From the NCBI GenBank assembly GCA_004298465.1, contig SCRT01000001.1, forward strand, positions 62,001-126,000: a stretch of DNA of 64,000 bases, given 5' to 3'. The DNA comes from Nevskiaceae bacterium (GTDB taxonomy: Bacteria > Pseudomonadota > Gammaproteobacteria > Nevskiales > Nevskiaceae). Positions 1-9,189 of this stretch are shown piece after piece (position 1 is the stretch's first letter; every line of letters starts with the position of its first letter). The translations under genes and the position numbers were made by a program. The notes below the pieces were generated by a model, which saw only the letters and a list, made by a program, of their open reading frames with translations, ran no database searches and was not told the DNA's origin.

Positions 1-24
1 CAGCTGCTGGATGACGGCGACTGA
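1..24 (+). CDS. Possible C-terminal end of guanylate kinase (partial)
   Basis: The first eight codons of the window, read from base 1, end in TGA at 22-24 and would encode a short acidic tail. In many gammaproteobacteria gmk lies directly upstream of rpoZ and spoT, so this could be the last codons of gmk. The stretch is too short to identify from its sequence, so the call rests only on conserved gene order. Confidence 0.3.
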   Translation, partial: QLLDDGD

Positions 25-73
25 TCTTTCGTACAATACACAGCTCTTGTGGTATCTGTTCAGGATCATCGCC

Positions 74-334
74 ATGGCTCGTGTCACCGTAGAAGACTGT
101 CTCGCCCGTATTCCCAACCAGTTCGAACTCGCGCTGGTGGCGTCGAAGCGTGCCCGTCTGCTGGCACGTGGCGCGGAATCCAGGCTGCCGTGGGACGATC
201 ACAAGTCCACGGTGCTGAGCCTGAAGGAAATCGCCGACGGGCTCGTCGACCAGAGCGTGCTGGAAGAAGCGGAACTGCCGGCCGTGCAGCGCCCGAAGAT
301 GGAGCTCGAACAGCTCGACCCCAGTTTCGACTGA
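74..334 (+). CDS. rpoZ: DNA-directed RNA polymerase omega subunit
   Basis: Small subunit that helps fold and assemble the beta-prime subunit into RNA polymerase and contributes to ppGpp binding at the omega/beta-prime interface. The 86-residue product begins MARVTVEDCL and continues with the family core NQFELALVASKRARLL, followed by an acidic, variable tail; length is normal. An upstream in-frame ATG at 11 would add 21 unrelated residues, so the internal ATG at 74 is preferred. A TACAAT hexamer at 32-37 could be its own -10 box, though I see no good -35. It sits before spoT, the classical rpoZ-spoT arrangement that links polymerase with ppGpp metabolism. Confidence 0.96.
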   Translation: MARVTVEDCLARIPNQFELALVASKRARLLARGAESRLPWDDHKSTVLSLKEIADGLVDQSVLEEAELPAVQRPKMELEQLDPSFD

Positions 335-448
335 GGTTTGCCTCTCGGGGCGCGCGCAGAGCGGCAAGGCTGGCGCGGCTTTCGTGGGCCAGCCGGCGCT
401 TGCTGCGCGCGGCCTTGAACCCCCCTGCAGGCCCTTTATACTCGGGGG

Positions 449-2638
449 ATGGAACTTCCTCTCGTCCAGCGCATCGGTACCGCTATCCATACGCAGCGCG
501 TCGCGCGTGAATATGGCATCGAGGCGTTGATAAAGGTACTGACCGAGTACCTGCCGACAGAGCAGATTGCCGAAGTCCGGCGCGCTTACGAATTCGGCGC
601 CCGCATGCACGCCGGGCAGAACCGCACGAGCGGCGAGCCCTACATCTATCACCCGCTGGCGGTTGCTCGCGTGCTCGCCGAGATGCGTCTTGACGGGCAG
701 ACGATCGAGGCAGCGATCCTGCACGACGTCATTGAGGACACGGCCGTCGACAAGGCGCAGATCGCGGCGCAGTTTGGGGCCAGCGTGGCCGACCTCGTCG
801 AAGGCGTCTCGAAATTCCACCGCGTTGAAGGCATGACGCGTGCCGAGCGCCAGGCGGAAAGCGTACGCAAGCTGCTGCTGGCGATGGCGCAGGATCTGCG
901 CGTCATCCTCATCAAGCTGGCTGATCGGCTGCACAACATGCGCACGCTGGACGCCGTGGAGCCGTCAAAACGCCGCCGGGTGGCGCGCGAGACGCTGGAA
1001 ATCTACGCTCCGATCGCGCAGCGGCTCGGCATCAACACCGTGCGCACGGAACTGGAAGACCTCGCGTTCCGCAATCTTCATCCCCATCGCTACGAAGTGT
1101 TCGAGCGCGCTGTCCGTCAGCAGCTCGGCGACACGCGCGGGCTGATCCGCGAGATCGAACGCCAGTTGCTTGGCGCGCTCAAGGCTGAAGGGCTCGCGGT
1201 CGCCGTCTCAGGCCGCCAGAAGAACCTTTACAGCATCTACGAAAAAATGCTGCGCAAGCGGCGACGTTTCCTGGATGTCGGGGACCTGCTCGGTTTCCGC
1301 GTGGTGGTCGACAAGGTGGACGACTGCTATCGCGCGCTGGGCGTCGTCCATCACGTCTACCGGCCGGTGTCCGAGCTGTTCAACGATTTCATCGCCAACC
1401 CCAAGATCAACGGCTACCAGAGCCTGCACACCACCTGCGTCGGTCCGCAAGGCCGCAAGATCGAGGTGCAGATCCGCACGCGAGAGATGCACTACATCGC
1501 GGAAAGCGGCATTGCCGCGCACTGGGAATACAAGCTCGGCAAGAATGGCGTGGACGACCAGGCGGGGGCGCCGCAGCGCCGGGCGAGCGAATGGCTGACT
1601 GCGCTGTTCCAGTTGCAGGACAACGATGCCGCACTGGATTTCATCGACAACGTCAAGGTCGACCTGTTCCCCGACGAGGTCTATGTGTTCACGCCCAAGG
1701 GCGAGATTCGCCGCCTGCCGCGTGGCGCCACGCCGGTGGATTTCGCCTACGCGGTCCACACCGACCTGGGCCATCGCTGCGTCGCGGCGCGCGTCGACCG
1801 CCAGCTCGAATCCCTGAGTTTCCCGCTGTCGAACGGCCAGACCGTCGAGATCATTACCGCGCGTGGCGCGCATCCGAATGCCGCGTGGCTGAACTTCGCC
1901 AAGACCGCCAAGGCGCGCAGCCAGATCCGCGACTACCTGAAAAACCAGCGCGTGGATCAGGCGATCCGGCTCGGCCGGCGGCTGCTGGAAACTTCGCTGC
2001 GCGAGCTGAGCGTGCCGCTGTCGGCGCTCAAGGGCCGGGGCCCGGAAAAAGTCCTTGCCGGCTACGACCTGCCGGATCTCGATGCGCTGTATGCCTCGAT
2101 CGGCAGTGGTCGGCGGCTTGCCCCGCTCGTGGCGCGCCAGTTCCTGCCTGATCCGGAGGCGGCGGTCGACGGCCGTTCCGTGCCGCTGGCGGTGGAGGGC
2201 ACGGAAGGGTTGGTCGTGGATTACGCGCGCTGCTGCTATCCAGTGCCCGGCGACGGCATTTGCGGTTACGTCAGCGTCGGGCGCGGCATCGTGGTGCATC
2301 GGCTGGAATGCCACCATGCCGCGGGCCGGAAAGCCGGGCCGAATGCACAGGATCGCATCCCGCTCATATGGGCGCCGCACGTCAAGGGCGATTTTCGTGC
2401 CGAGCTGCGCATCAAGGCCGAGAATCGGCGCGGCCTGCTCGGGCAGGTGGCGACGGAGATCGCGCATGCGGAATCCGGCATCGAGAACGTCCAGATGCCG
2501 GAGCATGGCGGGCAGGGCACCACGGAGATGCGTTTCGTCGTGACGGTGCGTGACCGCGTCCACCTCGCGCGCGTCATCCGTCGGCTGCGGCACATCGGCG
2601 CCGTGCAGCGCGTCTACCGCACCGGCCTCGCGAGCTGA
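449..2638 (+). CDS. spoT: Bifunctional (p)ppGpp synthetase/hydrolase SpoT
   Basis: Makes and degrades the alarmone (p)ppGpp in the cytoplasm, setting growth rate under nutrient stress. The 729-residue RelA/SpoT protein has, in order, an HD hydrolase domain with intact HDVIEDT at about residues 92-98, a synthetase domain containing GYQSLHTT, a TGS domain near residues 405-465 (VYVFTPKGEIRRLP), and a C-terminal ACT domain. The intact HD and ED residues indicate hydrolase activity is retained, so this is SpoT/Rel rather than a RelA with a dead hydrolase. The ATG at 449 gives a normal length. A TATACT stretch just upstream could serve as a -10 box. It lies between rpoZ and ridA on the same strand. 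Confidence 0.96.
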   Translation: MELPLVQRIGTAIHTQRVAREYGIEALIKVLTEYLPTEQIAEVRRAYEFGARMHAGQNRTSGEPYIYHPLAVARVLAEMRLDGQTIEAAILHDVIEDTAVDKAQIAAQFGASVADLVEGVSKFHRVEGMTRAERQAESVRKLLLAMAQDLRVILIKLADRLHNMRTLDAVEPSKRRRVARETLEIYAPIAQRLGINTVRTELEDLAFRNLHPHRYEVFERAVRQQLGDTRGLIREIERQLLGALKAEGLAVAVSGRQKNLYSIYEKMLRKRRRFLDVGDLLGFRVVVDKVDDCYRALGVVHHVYRPVSELFNDFIANPKINGYQSLHTTCVGPQGRKIEVQIRTREMHYIAESGIAAHWEYKLGKNGVDDQAGAPQRRASEWLTALFQLQDNDAALDFIDNVKVDLFPDEVYVFTPKGEIRRLPRGATPVDFAYAVHTDLGHRCVAARVDRQLESLSFPLSNGQTVEIITARGAHPNAAWLNFAKTAKARSQIRDYLKNQRVDQAIRLGRRLLETSLRELSVPLSALKGRGPEKVLAGYDLPDLDALYASIGSGRRLAPLVARQFLPDPEAAVDGRSVPLAVEGTEGLVVDYARCCYPVPGDGICGYVSVGRGIVVHRLECHHAAGRKAGPNAQDRIPLIWAPHVKGDFRAELRIKAENRRGLLGQVATEIAHAESGIENVQMPEHGGQGTTEMRFVVTVRDRVHLARVIRRLRHIGAVQRVYRTGLAS

Positions 2639-2704
2639 CGCAACCCGGCTGGAAACCTTCAGGGCGGGTGCCGGGCCCGTCCGTATCAGGAGCATTGACA
2701 GGAA

Positions 2705-3088
2705 ATGGGCAGAAAGATCATCAAGACCGACCGCGCACCGGCTGCTATCGGCAGCTATTCGCAGGCAGTGGCGTGCGGAGATACCGTCTATCTGTCCGGC
2801 CAGATCGGACTGGACCCGGCAACTGGCAGCCTCGTTGCAGGGGGCGCCGAGACCGAGATCCGCCGCGTGTTCGAGAACCTGGCCGCGGTGGCCGAAGCCG
2901 CCGGCGGGAGCCTGCGCGACGCCGTGAAAGTCACGGTCTATCTGACCGACCTGGCCAACTACAAGGCGCTCAACGCGCTGATGAGTGAATATTTCCCGGC
3001 GCCGTGCCCAGCACGTGCGGCGGTCCAGGTGGCTGCCCTGCCGCGTGGTGCGGTGGTGGAGGCGGACGCGGTGCTGGTGCTTGGCTAA
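2705..3088 (+). CDS. ridA: RidA family enamine/imine deaminase
   Basis: Hydrolyses reactive enamine/imine intermediates such as 2-aminoacrylate released by PLP enzymes, protecting cytoplasmic PLP enzymes. The 127-residue product shows the family pattern: IGSYSQAV near the N terminus, [14 protein letters not shown], and the C-terminal [22 protein letters not shown] with the conserved Arg that binds the substrate carboxylate. Length matches the family. It follows spoT after 66 bp and its last codons overlap the proposed TTG start of recG, so spoT-ridA-recG are probably co-transcribed. Confidence 0.93.
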   Translation: MGRKIIKTDRAPAAIGSYSQAVACGDTVYLSGQIGLDPATGSLVAGGAETEIRRVFENLAAVAEAAGGSLRDAVKVTVYLTDLANYKALNALMSEYFPAPCPARAAVQVAALPRGAVVEADAVLVLG

Positions 3089-5177
3089 AGCATCGACCAC
3101 TCCGGCGGCTCCGCCGGGGCTGCTGGACGACGCCAAGTGGCTGAAGGGCGCCGGTCCGCTGGTCGCCCGCAAGCTGGAAATCCTCGGCATCCGCCGTGTG
3201 GTGGATGTGCTGCTGCACCTGCCGCTGCGCTACGAGGACCGCCGCCGGGTCGTGCCGCTGCTGCAACTGGTGCCGGGCATGGAAGCGCTGGTCGTCGGGC
3301 GCGTGTTGGCGGCGGACGTGCGCTTTGCTCCGCGCCGCAGCCTGCGCGTCGTACTGACCGACCCGGAAGATATGGCCCGGCTGGGGCTGCGCCTGTTCCA
3401 TTTTTCCGAAGCCCAGCACCGCAACTTCGCGCCCGGCCGCTGGGTGACGGCTTTCGGCACCGTGCGCGGCGGGGTGAACGGGCCGGAGATGATCCACCCG
3501 GAATACCGCGTGGCCGACGACGTGGAGGATATGGGCGTCGATCGCGGCTGGGTTCCGGTTTACCCCACCACTGCCGGGCTGGGCCAGAAACAGTTGCGCA
3601 ACCTCGTGACGCGGGCGCTGGAGGCCGCGCTTGCCGATGGCGGGCTGACGTGTCCGTTGCCGGGTTTCGACGGGCCGACCACACTGGCGGCGCTGCGTGC
3701 CCTGCATTGTCCGGAACCGGCGCAGGAGGCGACGAGCCTGCTGCAGGCGTCGCATCCCGCGCGCCAGCGCCTGATCGAGGAAGAACTGCTGGCCCACCAG
3801 CTTGCCATGCGGCGCTCGCGTGCCGCCGTGCAGGCCCGGCGCGCGCCGGTGATTCCCGACGTGGCGGGGGCCGCACACCGCCTGCAGGAAAACCTGCCGT
3901 TCGCATTGACCGGCGCACAACGCCGCGCGATCGGTGAAATTGCGCAGGACCTGGCTTCGGGGCACCCGATGATGCGCCTTGTGCAGGGCGACGTCGGGTC
4001 GGGCAAGACGCTGGTGGCGACGGCTGCGATGGTGGCGTGCGCGGCGGCCGGCCAGCAGGCCGTAATCATGGCGCCGACCGAATTGCTGGCCGAGCAGCAT
4101 GCCCAGAACCTGCAGCGCTGGCTGGCGCCGCTGGGCTTGTCGGTGGGGCGGGTCACGGGCCATCTGCCGGCTGCCCGCAAGCGCGAAGCACTGGCTGCAG
4201 CAGCGAGCGGAGAAATCGCCATCTGGGTGGGAACCCACGCGCTGTTCCAGGCCCACGTCACGTTCGCACGGCTGGCGCTGGTGGTGGTGGACGAGCAGCA
4301 TCGCTTCGGCGTCGGGCAACGCCTGGCACTGGCCGACAAGGGTGCGGAAGAGCAGTGGGTGCATCAGCTCGTGATGTCGGCCACGCCGATTCCCCGCACG
4401 CTGGCGCAGACGCTGTACGCCGACCTCGACGTGTCGGTCATCGACGAGTTGCCACCAGGGCGCACGCCCGTCACCAGCGTCGTGCTGGGTGACGAGCGGC
4501 GCGACGAAGTGGTGGCGCGCCTCGGCCACGCCTGCGCGGACGGCCGCCAGGCCTATTGGGTGTGCACGCTGATCGAGGAATCCGAGCAGCTCCAGGCCCA
4601 GACTGCCGAAGACACCCACGCGCAGTTGAACGCGGAATTGCCGGGCCTGCGCATCGGGCTCGTGCACGGCCGCATGAAGGCCGCGGACAAGGAGCGCCAG
4701 ATGCGGGCCTTCGCCGAAGGCCGGACGCAGGTGCTGGTGGCCACCACCGTCATCGAAGTCGGCGTGGACGTGCCGAATGCCTCGATCATGGTGATCGACA
4801 ATGCCGAACGCCTCGGGCTGGCGCAGCTGCACCAGTTGCGGGGGCGCGTCGGGCGTGGCGCACAGGCCAGCCAATGCGTGCTGATGTATCACCCGCCGCT
4901 GTCGCAGGCGGCGCGCAGCCGGCTGGAAGTGCTGCGCGAGACGCAGGATGGTTTCCGCATCGCCGAGCGCGACCTGGAACTACGCGGGCCGGGCGAGCTG
5001 TTGGGGCGGCGCCAGACTGGTGTTGTCGCGTTCCGGGTGGCCGACCCCGCGCGTGACGCGGCGCTGGTTCCGCTGTTGCAGCGGCGCGCGGACGACTGGC
5101 TACACAACCAACCGCAGGCCACGGCGCGGCTCATGGCGCGCTGGGTGCCGGATGGCGCACGTTACGGCCAAGTTTGA
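3081..5177 (+). CDS. recG: ATP-dependent DNA helicase RecG
   Basis: Branched-DNA helicase that reverses stalled replication forks and processes Holliday junctions and R-loops. It has an N-terminal wedge/OB region, then superfamily 2 helicase motifs: Walker [10 protein letters not shown] near residue 302, DEQH box [14 protein letters not shown] near residue 402, motif [14 protein letters not shown], and the C-terminal [13 protein letters not shown] and QLRGRVGRG motifs. The frame is open upstream of 3081 but the sequence there is the out-of-frame image of ridA. The TTG at 3081, overlapping the ridA stop by 8 bp, gives 698 residues, close to the usual ~690. The start remains uncertain because the nearest Shine-Dalgarno-like GGAGG is about 18 nt away. 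Confidence 0.93.
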   Translation: MAKASTTPAAPPGLLDDAKWLKGAGPLVARKLEILGIRRVVDVLLHLPLRYEDRRRVVPLLQLVPGMEALVVGRVLAADVRFAPRRSLRVVLTDPEDMARLGLRLFHFSEAQHRNFAPGRWVTAFGTVRGGVNGPEMIHPEYRVADDVEDMGVDRGWVPVYPTTAGLGQKQLRNLVTRALEAALADGGLTCPLPGFDGPTTLAALRALHCPEPAQEATSLLQASHPARQRLIEEELLAHQLAMRRSRAAVQARRAPVIPDVAGAAHRLQENLPFALTGAQRRAIGEIAQDLASGHPMMRLVQGDVGSGKTLVATAAMVACAAAGQQAVIMAPTELLAEQHAQNLQRWLAPLGLSVGRVTGHLPAARKREALAAAASGEIAIWVGTHALFQAHVTFARLALVVVDEQHRFGVGQRLALADKGAEEQWVHQLVMSATPIPRTLAQTLYADLDVSVIDELPPGRTPVTSVVLGDERRDEVVARLGHACADGRQAYWVCTLIEESEQLQAQTAEDTHAQLNAELPGLRIGLVHGRMKAADKERQMRAFAEGRTQVLVATTVIEVGVDVPNASIMVIDNAERLGLAQLHQLRGRVGRGAQASQCVLMYHPPLSQAARSRLEVLRETQDGFRIAERDLELRGPGELLGRRQTGVVAFRVADPARDAALVPLLQRRADDWLHNQPQATARLMARWVPDGARYGQV

Positions 5178-5239
5178 GCAGGCTGCTGCGGGTATCATCC
5201 GCGACGTCAGCGGGTGCACGCCGCACTGCAGGAGGCAAC

Positions 5240-6745
5240 GTGAACGAGATTTTCCTGGGTCGCAACGACCACAACGCCGTGACACTGGATGCCGCGTTCG
5301 CGAATCGCCACGGCGTGATCGCCGGCGCGACGGGTACCGGCAAGTCCGTATCCCTGATGGTGTTGGCGGAAGGCTTTTCGCGCCTCGGTACGCCAGTATT
5401 CATCGCTGACGTGAAGGGCGACCTCGCGGGTCTGTCGCAGCCGGCCGCGGCGGCGGGGGACAAGCTCAAGGCCCGCCTGGAGCGGCTTGGCATCCAGCAG
5501 TCGTGGCAGCCGGCGGCGAACCCGGTGGTGTTCTGGGACCTCTACGGGAAACTCGGCTCGCCGGTGCGCGCCACGGTTTCCGAGATGGGGCCGACGCTGC
5601 TGGCGCGCGTGCTGGAACTCAACGACACGCAGGAAGGCGTGCTGCAGATCGTCTTCAAGCTGGCGGACGACAACGGCTGGCTGCTGCTGGACATGGACGA
5701 TCTGCGGGCGCTGCTCGGCTACGTGGCCGACAACCTCAAGGCGGTGTCGGGGCAGTATGGGTTGGTGAGCAAGTCCACGCTCGGGGCCGTCCAGCGCGCG
5801 TTGCTGCAACTGGAGGCGGCGGGCGGTGCACAGTTCTTCGGTGAGCCGGCGCTGGACCTGAAGGACTTGATGCGTCAGGACATGTCCGGGCGCGGCATCA
5901 TCAACGTGCTGGCCGCCGACAGCCTGATCCTGAAGCCGAAGCTGTATTCCACCTTCCTGCTGTGGATGCTGTCGGAGTTGTTCGAGCAGCTGCCGGAAGT
6001 TGGCGATGTCGCGCAGCCGAAGCTGGCGTTCTTCTTCGACGAGGCGCACTTGCTGTTCGACGACTGCCCGGCAGCATTGCAGCAGCGTGTGGAGCAGGTC
6101 GTGCGCCTGATTCGCTCCAAGGGCGTGGGCGTGTATTTCTGCTCGCAGAATCCGGACGATCTACCGGATACCGTGCTGGGGCAGATGGGCAACCGCATCC
6201 AGCACGCGCTGCACGCCTTCACGCCGCGCGACCAGAAGGCAGTGAAAGCCGCGGCGGAGACTTTCGTGCCGAATCCGGCCCTGGATGTGGCGCAGGTCAT
6301 CGGTGCCCTGGGCGTCGGCGAAGCGCTGGTGTCGACGCTGCACGGCAAAGGCACGCCGACGCCGGTGGAGCGTGTGTGGATCACCACGCCGACCTGTCGG
6401 CTGGGCGCCATCACGGACGAGGAACGTGCCGCCATCCGCTCCCGCTCGCCAGTCGGGCCGAAATACGACACGGCTGTCAACCGCGAGTCTGCCGCCGAGC
6501 TGCTGGCGCAGCGGGCGGATCAAAAAGCTGCCGCAGAGCCGCAGGCAACGGCGCAGCAACAAGCAACGCAGCAGCCGGTTGGTTCCGCCTTCGGCAGCGC
6601 CATGCGCGATGCGCTGTTCGGCACCAAGCGCCGGCAGGGTCTGATCGAAACCATGGCCAAGCAAAGTGCCCGGACGGTCGGCAACCAGCTGGGCCGGCAG
6701 ATCCTGCGTGGCGTGCTGGGGGGCATTTTCGGCGGTCGTCGATAG
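5240..6745 (+). CDS. HerA-like ATPase, DUF853 (YjgR) family
   Basis: P-loop ATPase of the HerA/FtsK superfamily; the YjgR branch is widespread in proteobacteria but its biological role is not established. The protein has Walker A GATGTGKS near residue 28, a following ADVKGDLAGL strand, Walker B FFFDEAHLLFDD near residue 265, and a downstream sensor segment VYFCSQNPDDLP. The C terminus is a Gln/Ala-rich linker followed by a glycine-rich tail. The start is GTG at 5240 with GGAGG four bases upstream; the longer frame from 5174 has no such site. At 501 residues the length equals that of E. coli YjgR. It follows recG after 62 bp. Confidence 0.88.
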   Translation: MNEIFLGRNDHNAVTLDAAFANRHGVIAGATGTGKSVSLMVLAEGFSRLGTPVFIADVKGDLAGLSQPAAAAGDKLKARLERLGIQQSWQPAANPVVFWDLYGKLGSPVRATVSEMGPTLLARVLELNDTQEGVLQIVFKLADDNGWLLLDMDDLRALLGYVADNLKAVSGQYGLVSKSTLGAVQRALLQLEAAGGAQFFGEPALDLKDLMRQDMSGRGIINVLAADSLILKPKLYSTFLLWMLSELFEQLPEVGDVAQPKLAFFFDEAHLLFDDCPAALQQRVEQVVRLIRSKGVGVYFCSQNPDDLPDTVLGQMGNRIQHALHAFTPRDQKAVKAAAETFVPNPALDVAQVIGALGVGEALVSTLHGKGTPTPVERVWITTPTCRLGAITDEERAAIRSRSPVGPKYDTAVNRESAAELLAQRADQKAAAEPQATAQQQATQQPVGSAFGSAMRDALFGTKRRQGLIETMAKQSARTVGNQLGRQILRGVLGGIFGGRR

Positions 6746-6748
6746 GGG

Positions 6749-6967
6749 AATGTTGAATAACCTGCTGCGCTCGACATCTCGCACGAGGGCGGTGCTTCAG
6801 CCTCGCCAGATGGATGAGTGCGTAACGGATGTTGGCGCAGGCGAGGCTGAGTGCGCCCGCTCCCGCACCCACCGTTCCGGGCACCGTGTCGCGGGCGCAA
6901 TCCTCATGTATCCCCACGTACACTGCGGTTCCTGCGCTCCGTCCTCGCGCGACCTGCCTTCGCTCGT
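6749..6967. repeat. Dispersed intergenic repeat, copy 1 (partner at 61293-61545)
   Basis: The gap between the HerA-like gene and ubiA contains two blocks that recur in the gap after tgt. Block one is CTGCTGCGCTCGACATCTCG at 6763-6782, matched by CTGCTGCACTCGACATCTCG near 61311. Block two runs from AATCCTCATG at about 6900 through a CTGCGGTTCCTGCGCTCCGTC-like stretch to the CCTCGCGCGACCT end, matched near 61488-61545. The interior differs between copies. It does not look like coding sequence; function unknown. Confidence 0.7.
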
Positions 6968-7012
6968 GACGGCCCTTCGACATTTCCCCGGCCCCGCACT
7001 TCGGCGGTTGCC

Positions 7013-7879
7013 ATGAACATCCGCTCACATCTGGCCGACTACTGGAAGCTGACGCGCATGCATCGGCCGATCGGCATCCTGCTACTGCTGTGGCCGACGT
7101 TGTGGGCGCTGTGGATCGCCGGTGGCGGCGTGCCGCCATTGTGGATCTTGGCGATCTTCGTGGCCGGCACGGTGCTGATGCGCGCCGCCGGCTGCGCCAT
7201 CAACGATTACGCGGACCGCGATTTCGATGCCCACGTCGCCCGCACGCGCGAGCGGCCGCTGGCCGCCGGTCGCATCACCTCGCATGAGGCGGTGGCCGTG
7301 GCCGTGGTGCTGGCGCTGGCGGCGCTGGCCGTGGCATGGCCACTGCCGCGGGCCGCGTTGTGGCTGGCGGTGCCGGGCGCGTTCATCGCCGCCACTTATC
7401 CCTTCATGAAGCGTTACACGCACTGGCCACAGGCTTACCTCGGCATCGCGTTCTCGTGGGGTATCCCCATGGCCTTCGCCGCCGTGCGCCAGGACGTACC
7501 GTGGGCGCTGGCGGCGGCGCTGCTGGCCTGCAACTTTTGCTGGGTGATCGCCTACGACACGCTGTATGCGATGGCGGACCGCCCGGACGACCTGAAGATC
7601 GGCGTGAAATCCACCGCCATCCTGTTCGGCAGCCACGACCGCCTGTTTGTCGGCCTGTTTCACCTCGCGGCACTCACCGGCCTTGCCGCCATCGGCGTGT
7701 GGCAAGGGCTGGGCGTTGCGTTCTTCGTCGGCTTGGCCGTCGCCGCCGGGCTGGCCGTGGCCTATCAACGTATGGCGTATCGGCGCGAACGGATAGCCTG
7801 CTTCAAGGCCTTCGTCGCGAACAACTGGTTCGGCGCGGCTATCTTCGTCGGGCTGGTCGTGGACTTTGCCGTGCGCTAA
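7013..7879 (+). CDS. ubiA: 4-hydroxybenzoate octaprenyltransferase
   Basis: Integral membrane prenyltransferase that attaches the polyprenyl chain to 4-hydroxybenzoate in ubiquinone biosynthesis. The 288-residue protein is strongly hydrophobic with about eight or nine predicted helices and carries both Asp-rich, Mg-diphosphate-binding motifs: NDYADRDFD near residues 64-72 and DTLYAMADRPDD near residues 182-193. The ATG at 7013 begins the conserved N terminus (LTRMHRPIGILLLLWPTLWAL follows shortly). An upstream in-frame ATG at 6851 would translate the intergenic repeat and is rejected. Together with coq7 at 40.4 kb it shows an aerobic ubiquinone-using organism. Confidence 0.96.
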   Translation: MNIRSHLADYWKLTRMHRPIGILLLLWPTLWALWIAGGGVPPLWILAIFVAGTVLMRAAGCAINDYADRDFDAHVARTRERPLAAGRITSHEAVAVAVVLALAALAVAWPLPRAALWLAVPGAFIAATYPFMKRYTHWPQAYLGIAFSWGIPMAFAAVRQDVPWALAAALLACNFCWVIAYDTLYAMADRPDDLKIGVKSTAILFGSHDRLFVGLFHLAALTGLAAIGVWQGLGVAFFVGLAVAAGLAVAYQRMAYRRERIACFKAFVANNWFGAAIFVGLVVDFAVR

Positions 7880-8307
7880 GACAAGGTTTGGTGTTTTGAT
7901 GCCGGATGCTGGATGATTCGTGCCCGGCCCCTTCCGTCATTCTCCGGGCGCATGGCGAGCCGTAGAATCCATGCTCGGCGTGGCGGGTGGTTCAGACAGG
8001 GATCCTGTGATCCACTGCGCGACCGCAGGATCACAAGAAGGTTGCCCGCAGGCGGGCTCCTACACAAGCAAAAGATGCGCCAGGGTCGGCACCTGCAAGA
8101 GCTTGCCTGCCGACGACCCGTTGCGGCCCGAATCCGGTGAAGCAATGTTGAATGCCAATGGTTGATTGCCACGGCACCCGCACGGCTGCGGAGTATCAGG
8201 GAATGTGCAGGCAAGGGTGAGGAACGGAACCCAGCAGTCGCGGCAGCAGTTTTTGTTCGGTTGGTCCCCGCTAGGGCTCCCAGTCTCGTATCCCTGTTCG
8301 GCGCTGC
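7880..8307. other. 428-bp noncoding gap with a REP and a CGTCATTC-type repeat
   Basis: Gap between the convergent ubiA and kinase genes. From about 7936 it contains a CGTCATTC...GTAGAATCCA unit resembling the CGTCATTCC/GGAATCC repeats at 21.2-21.9 kb. At 8041-8064 it holds an inverted GTAG-type REP (GCCCGCAGGCGGGCTCCTAC). The remainder shows no convincing gene or ribosome binding site. Confidence 0.6.
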
Positions 8308-9141
8308 TCATCGTCTGCTTTCCAGCGCTTGCAACGTACGCGCTGGGGTGAGCTGGACCACGACGTCAGCTGTGTGCGGCAAGGTGGCGAGTGCGTGGCG
8401 AGTCAGGCGCTCGTAGTAGGCGACGAAAACTTCGATTTCCGTGTGAGACAGGGCGCGGCCAGGTTCGCGGGTGGCCGTCGTCGCCTCCTGTTCCAGCCGC
8501 CAGTCCACGACACAGCCGAAGCCGGGTGCGGCGAGAAAGATGAGCCGCTGCACGCGGCGGAACAGCACGGCGTAGTTGGTTGCAAGGTGGGTGTTGACCG
8601 CCCGCCGCCAGCGGCCGTCGCTGTCCTGCATCCGCTCCAGGGCGTTGACGGGCGTGGCCAGCGCGGCCTCGGCCTGCGGCGGAGTGGCGACGCACCAGCC
8701 TTCAAACAGCACGAGGTCGACGGGTCCAGTGACTTGCGCCCAGCGCTCCGGCGGCGCGCGGTCGTCGGCCAGCTTCAGGAACTGCGGCAGTGCCAGCGTT
8801 GCGCCGCTCCCCAAGTGTGGCAGTTCGTCCAGCAAGCGGGTGCCGAGCACCACATCGTGTGTGCCGGGCACGCCACGTGTGGCGAACAGCGGATGAACGG
8901 TGTGGGCCAGCGCCTGGCGTTCAGCGTGCGTCAGGTACAGGTCGTCCAGCGACAGCACCACGGCGCGCAGCCCGTAGCGGGCCGCCAGCGCTTGCACGAG
9001 CGCCGTGGCGAGCGTGCTCTTGCCGCTGCCCTGCGCGCCGTTGATGCCGACGACGTGCACGCCTCCCGCTTGTTCGCGTGCCAGCCAGTCCGCGAGTTGC
9101 GGGGCGAGCGACGAAGGCGGCAAACCCGGCTGGAATTCCAT
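8308..9141 (-). CDS. P-loop kinase, D-glycerate 3-kinase (GLYK/TDA10) family
   Basis: Small-molecule kinase resembling plant GLYK and yeast Tda10, the type III glycerate kinases that phosphorylate D-glycerate to 3-phosphoglycerate. Visible motifs are Walker A GINGAQGSGKST at residues 32-43, the LSLDDLYLTHAERQ segment, the family signature RGVPGTHD, the LPQF...K segment, and FEGWCVA as the Walker B-like strand. These match the GLYK/TDA10 pattern in order. The ATG at 9141 is chosen because the frame continues upstream through unrelated sequence. It is divergent from the patatin gene, with 48 bp between starts. The substrate is inferred from the family only. Confidence 0.8.
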   Translation of the reverse strand: MEFQPGLPPSSLAPQLADWLAREQAGGVHVVGINGAQGSGKSTLATALVQALAARYGLRAVVLSLDDLYLTHAERQALAHTVHPLFATRGVPGTHDVVLGTRLLDELPHLGSGATLALPQFLKLADDRAPPERWAQVTGPVDLVLFEGWCVATPPQAEAALATPVNALERMQDSDGRWRRAVNTHLATNYAVLFRRVQRLIFLAAPGFGCVVDWRLEQEATTATREPGRALSHTEIEVFVAYYERLTRHALATLPHTADVVVQLTPARTLQALESRR

Positions 9142-9189
9142 GTGGCAGGCTATCCTGCGTAGTCCGCGTTGGACAAGGAGGTGAGTGTG

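Noticed and set aside
1208..3190. Long open frame antisense to spoT and ridA
   Set aside because: It mirrors the codon pattern of G+C-rich real genes on the other strand, has no start signal and no recognisable domain. The same applies to long antisense frames over recG (2970-4892), over the HOT dehydrogenase and deaD (17127-19223) and over the alcohol dehydrogenase (56634-58730).
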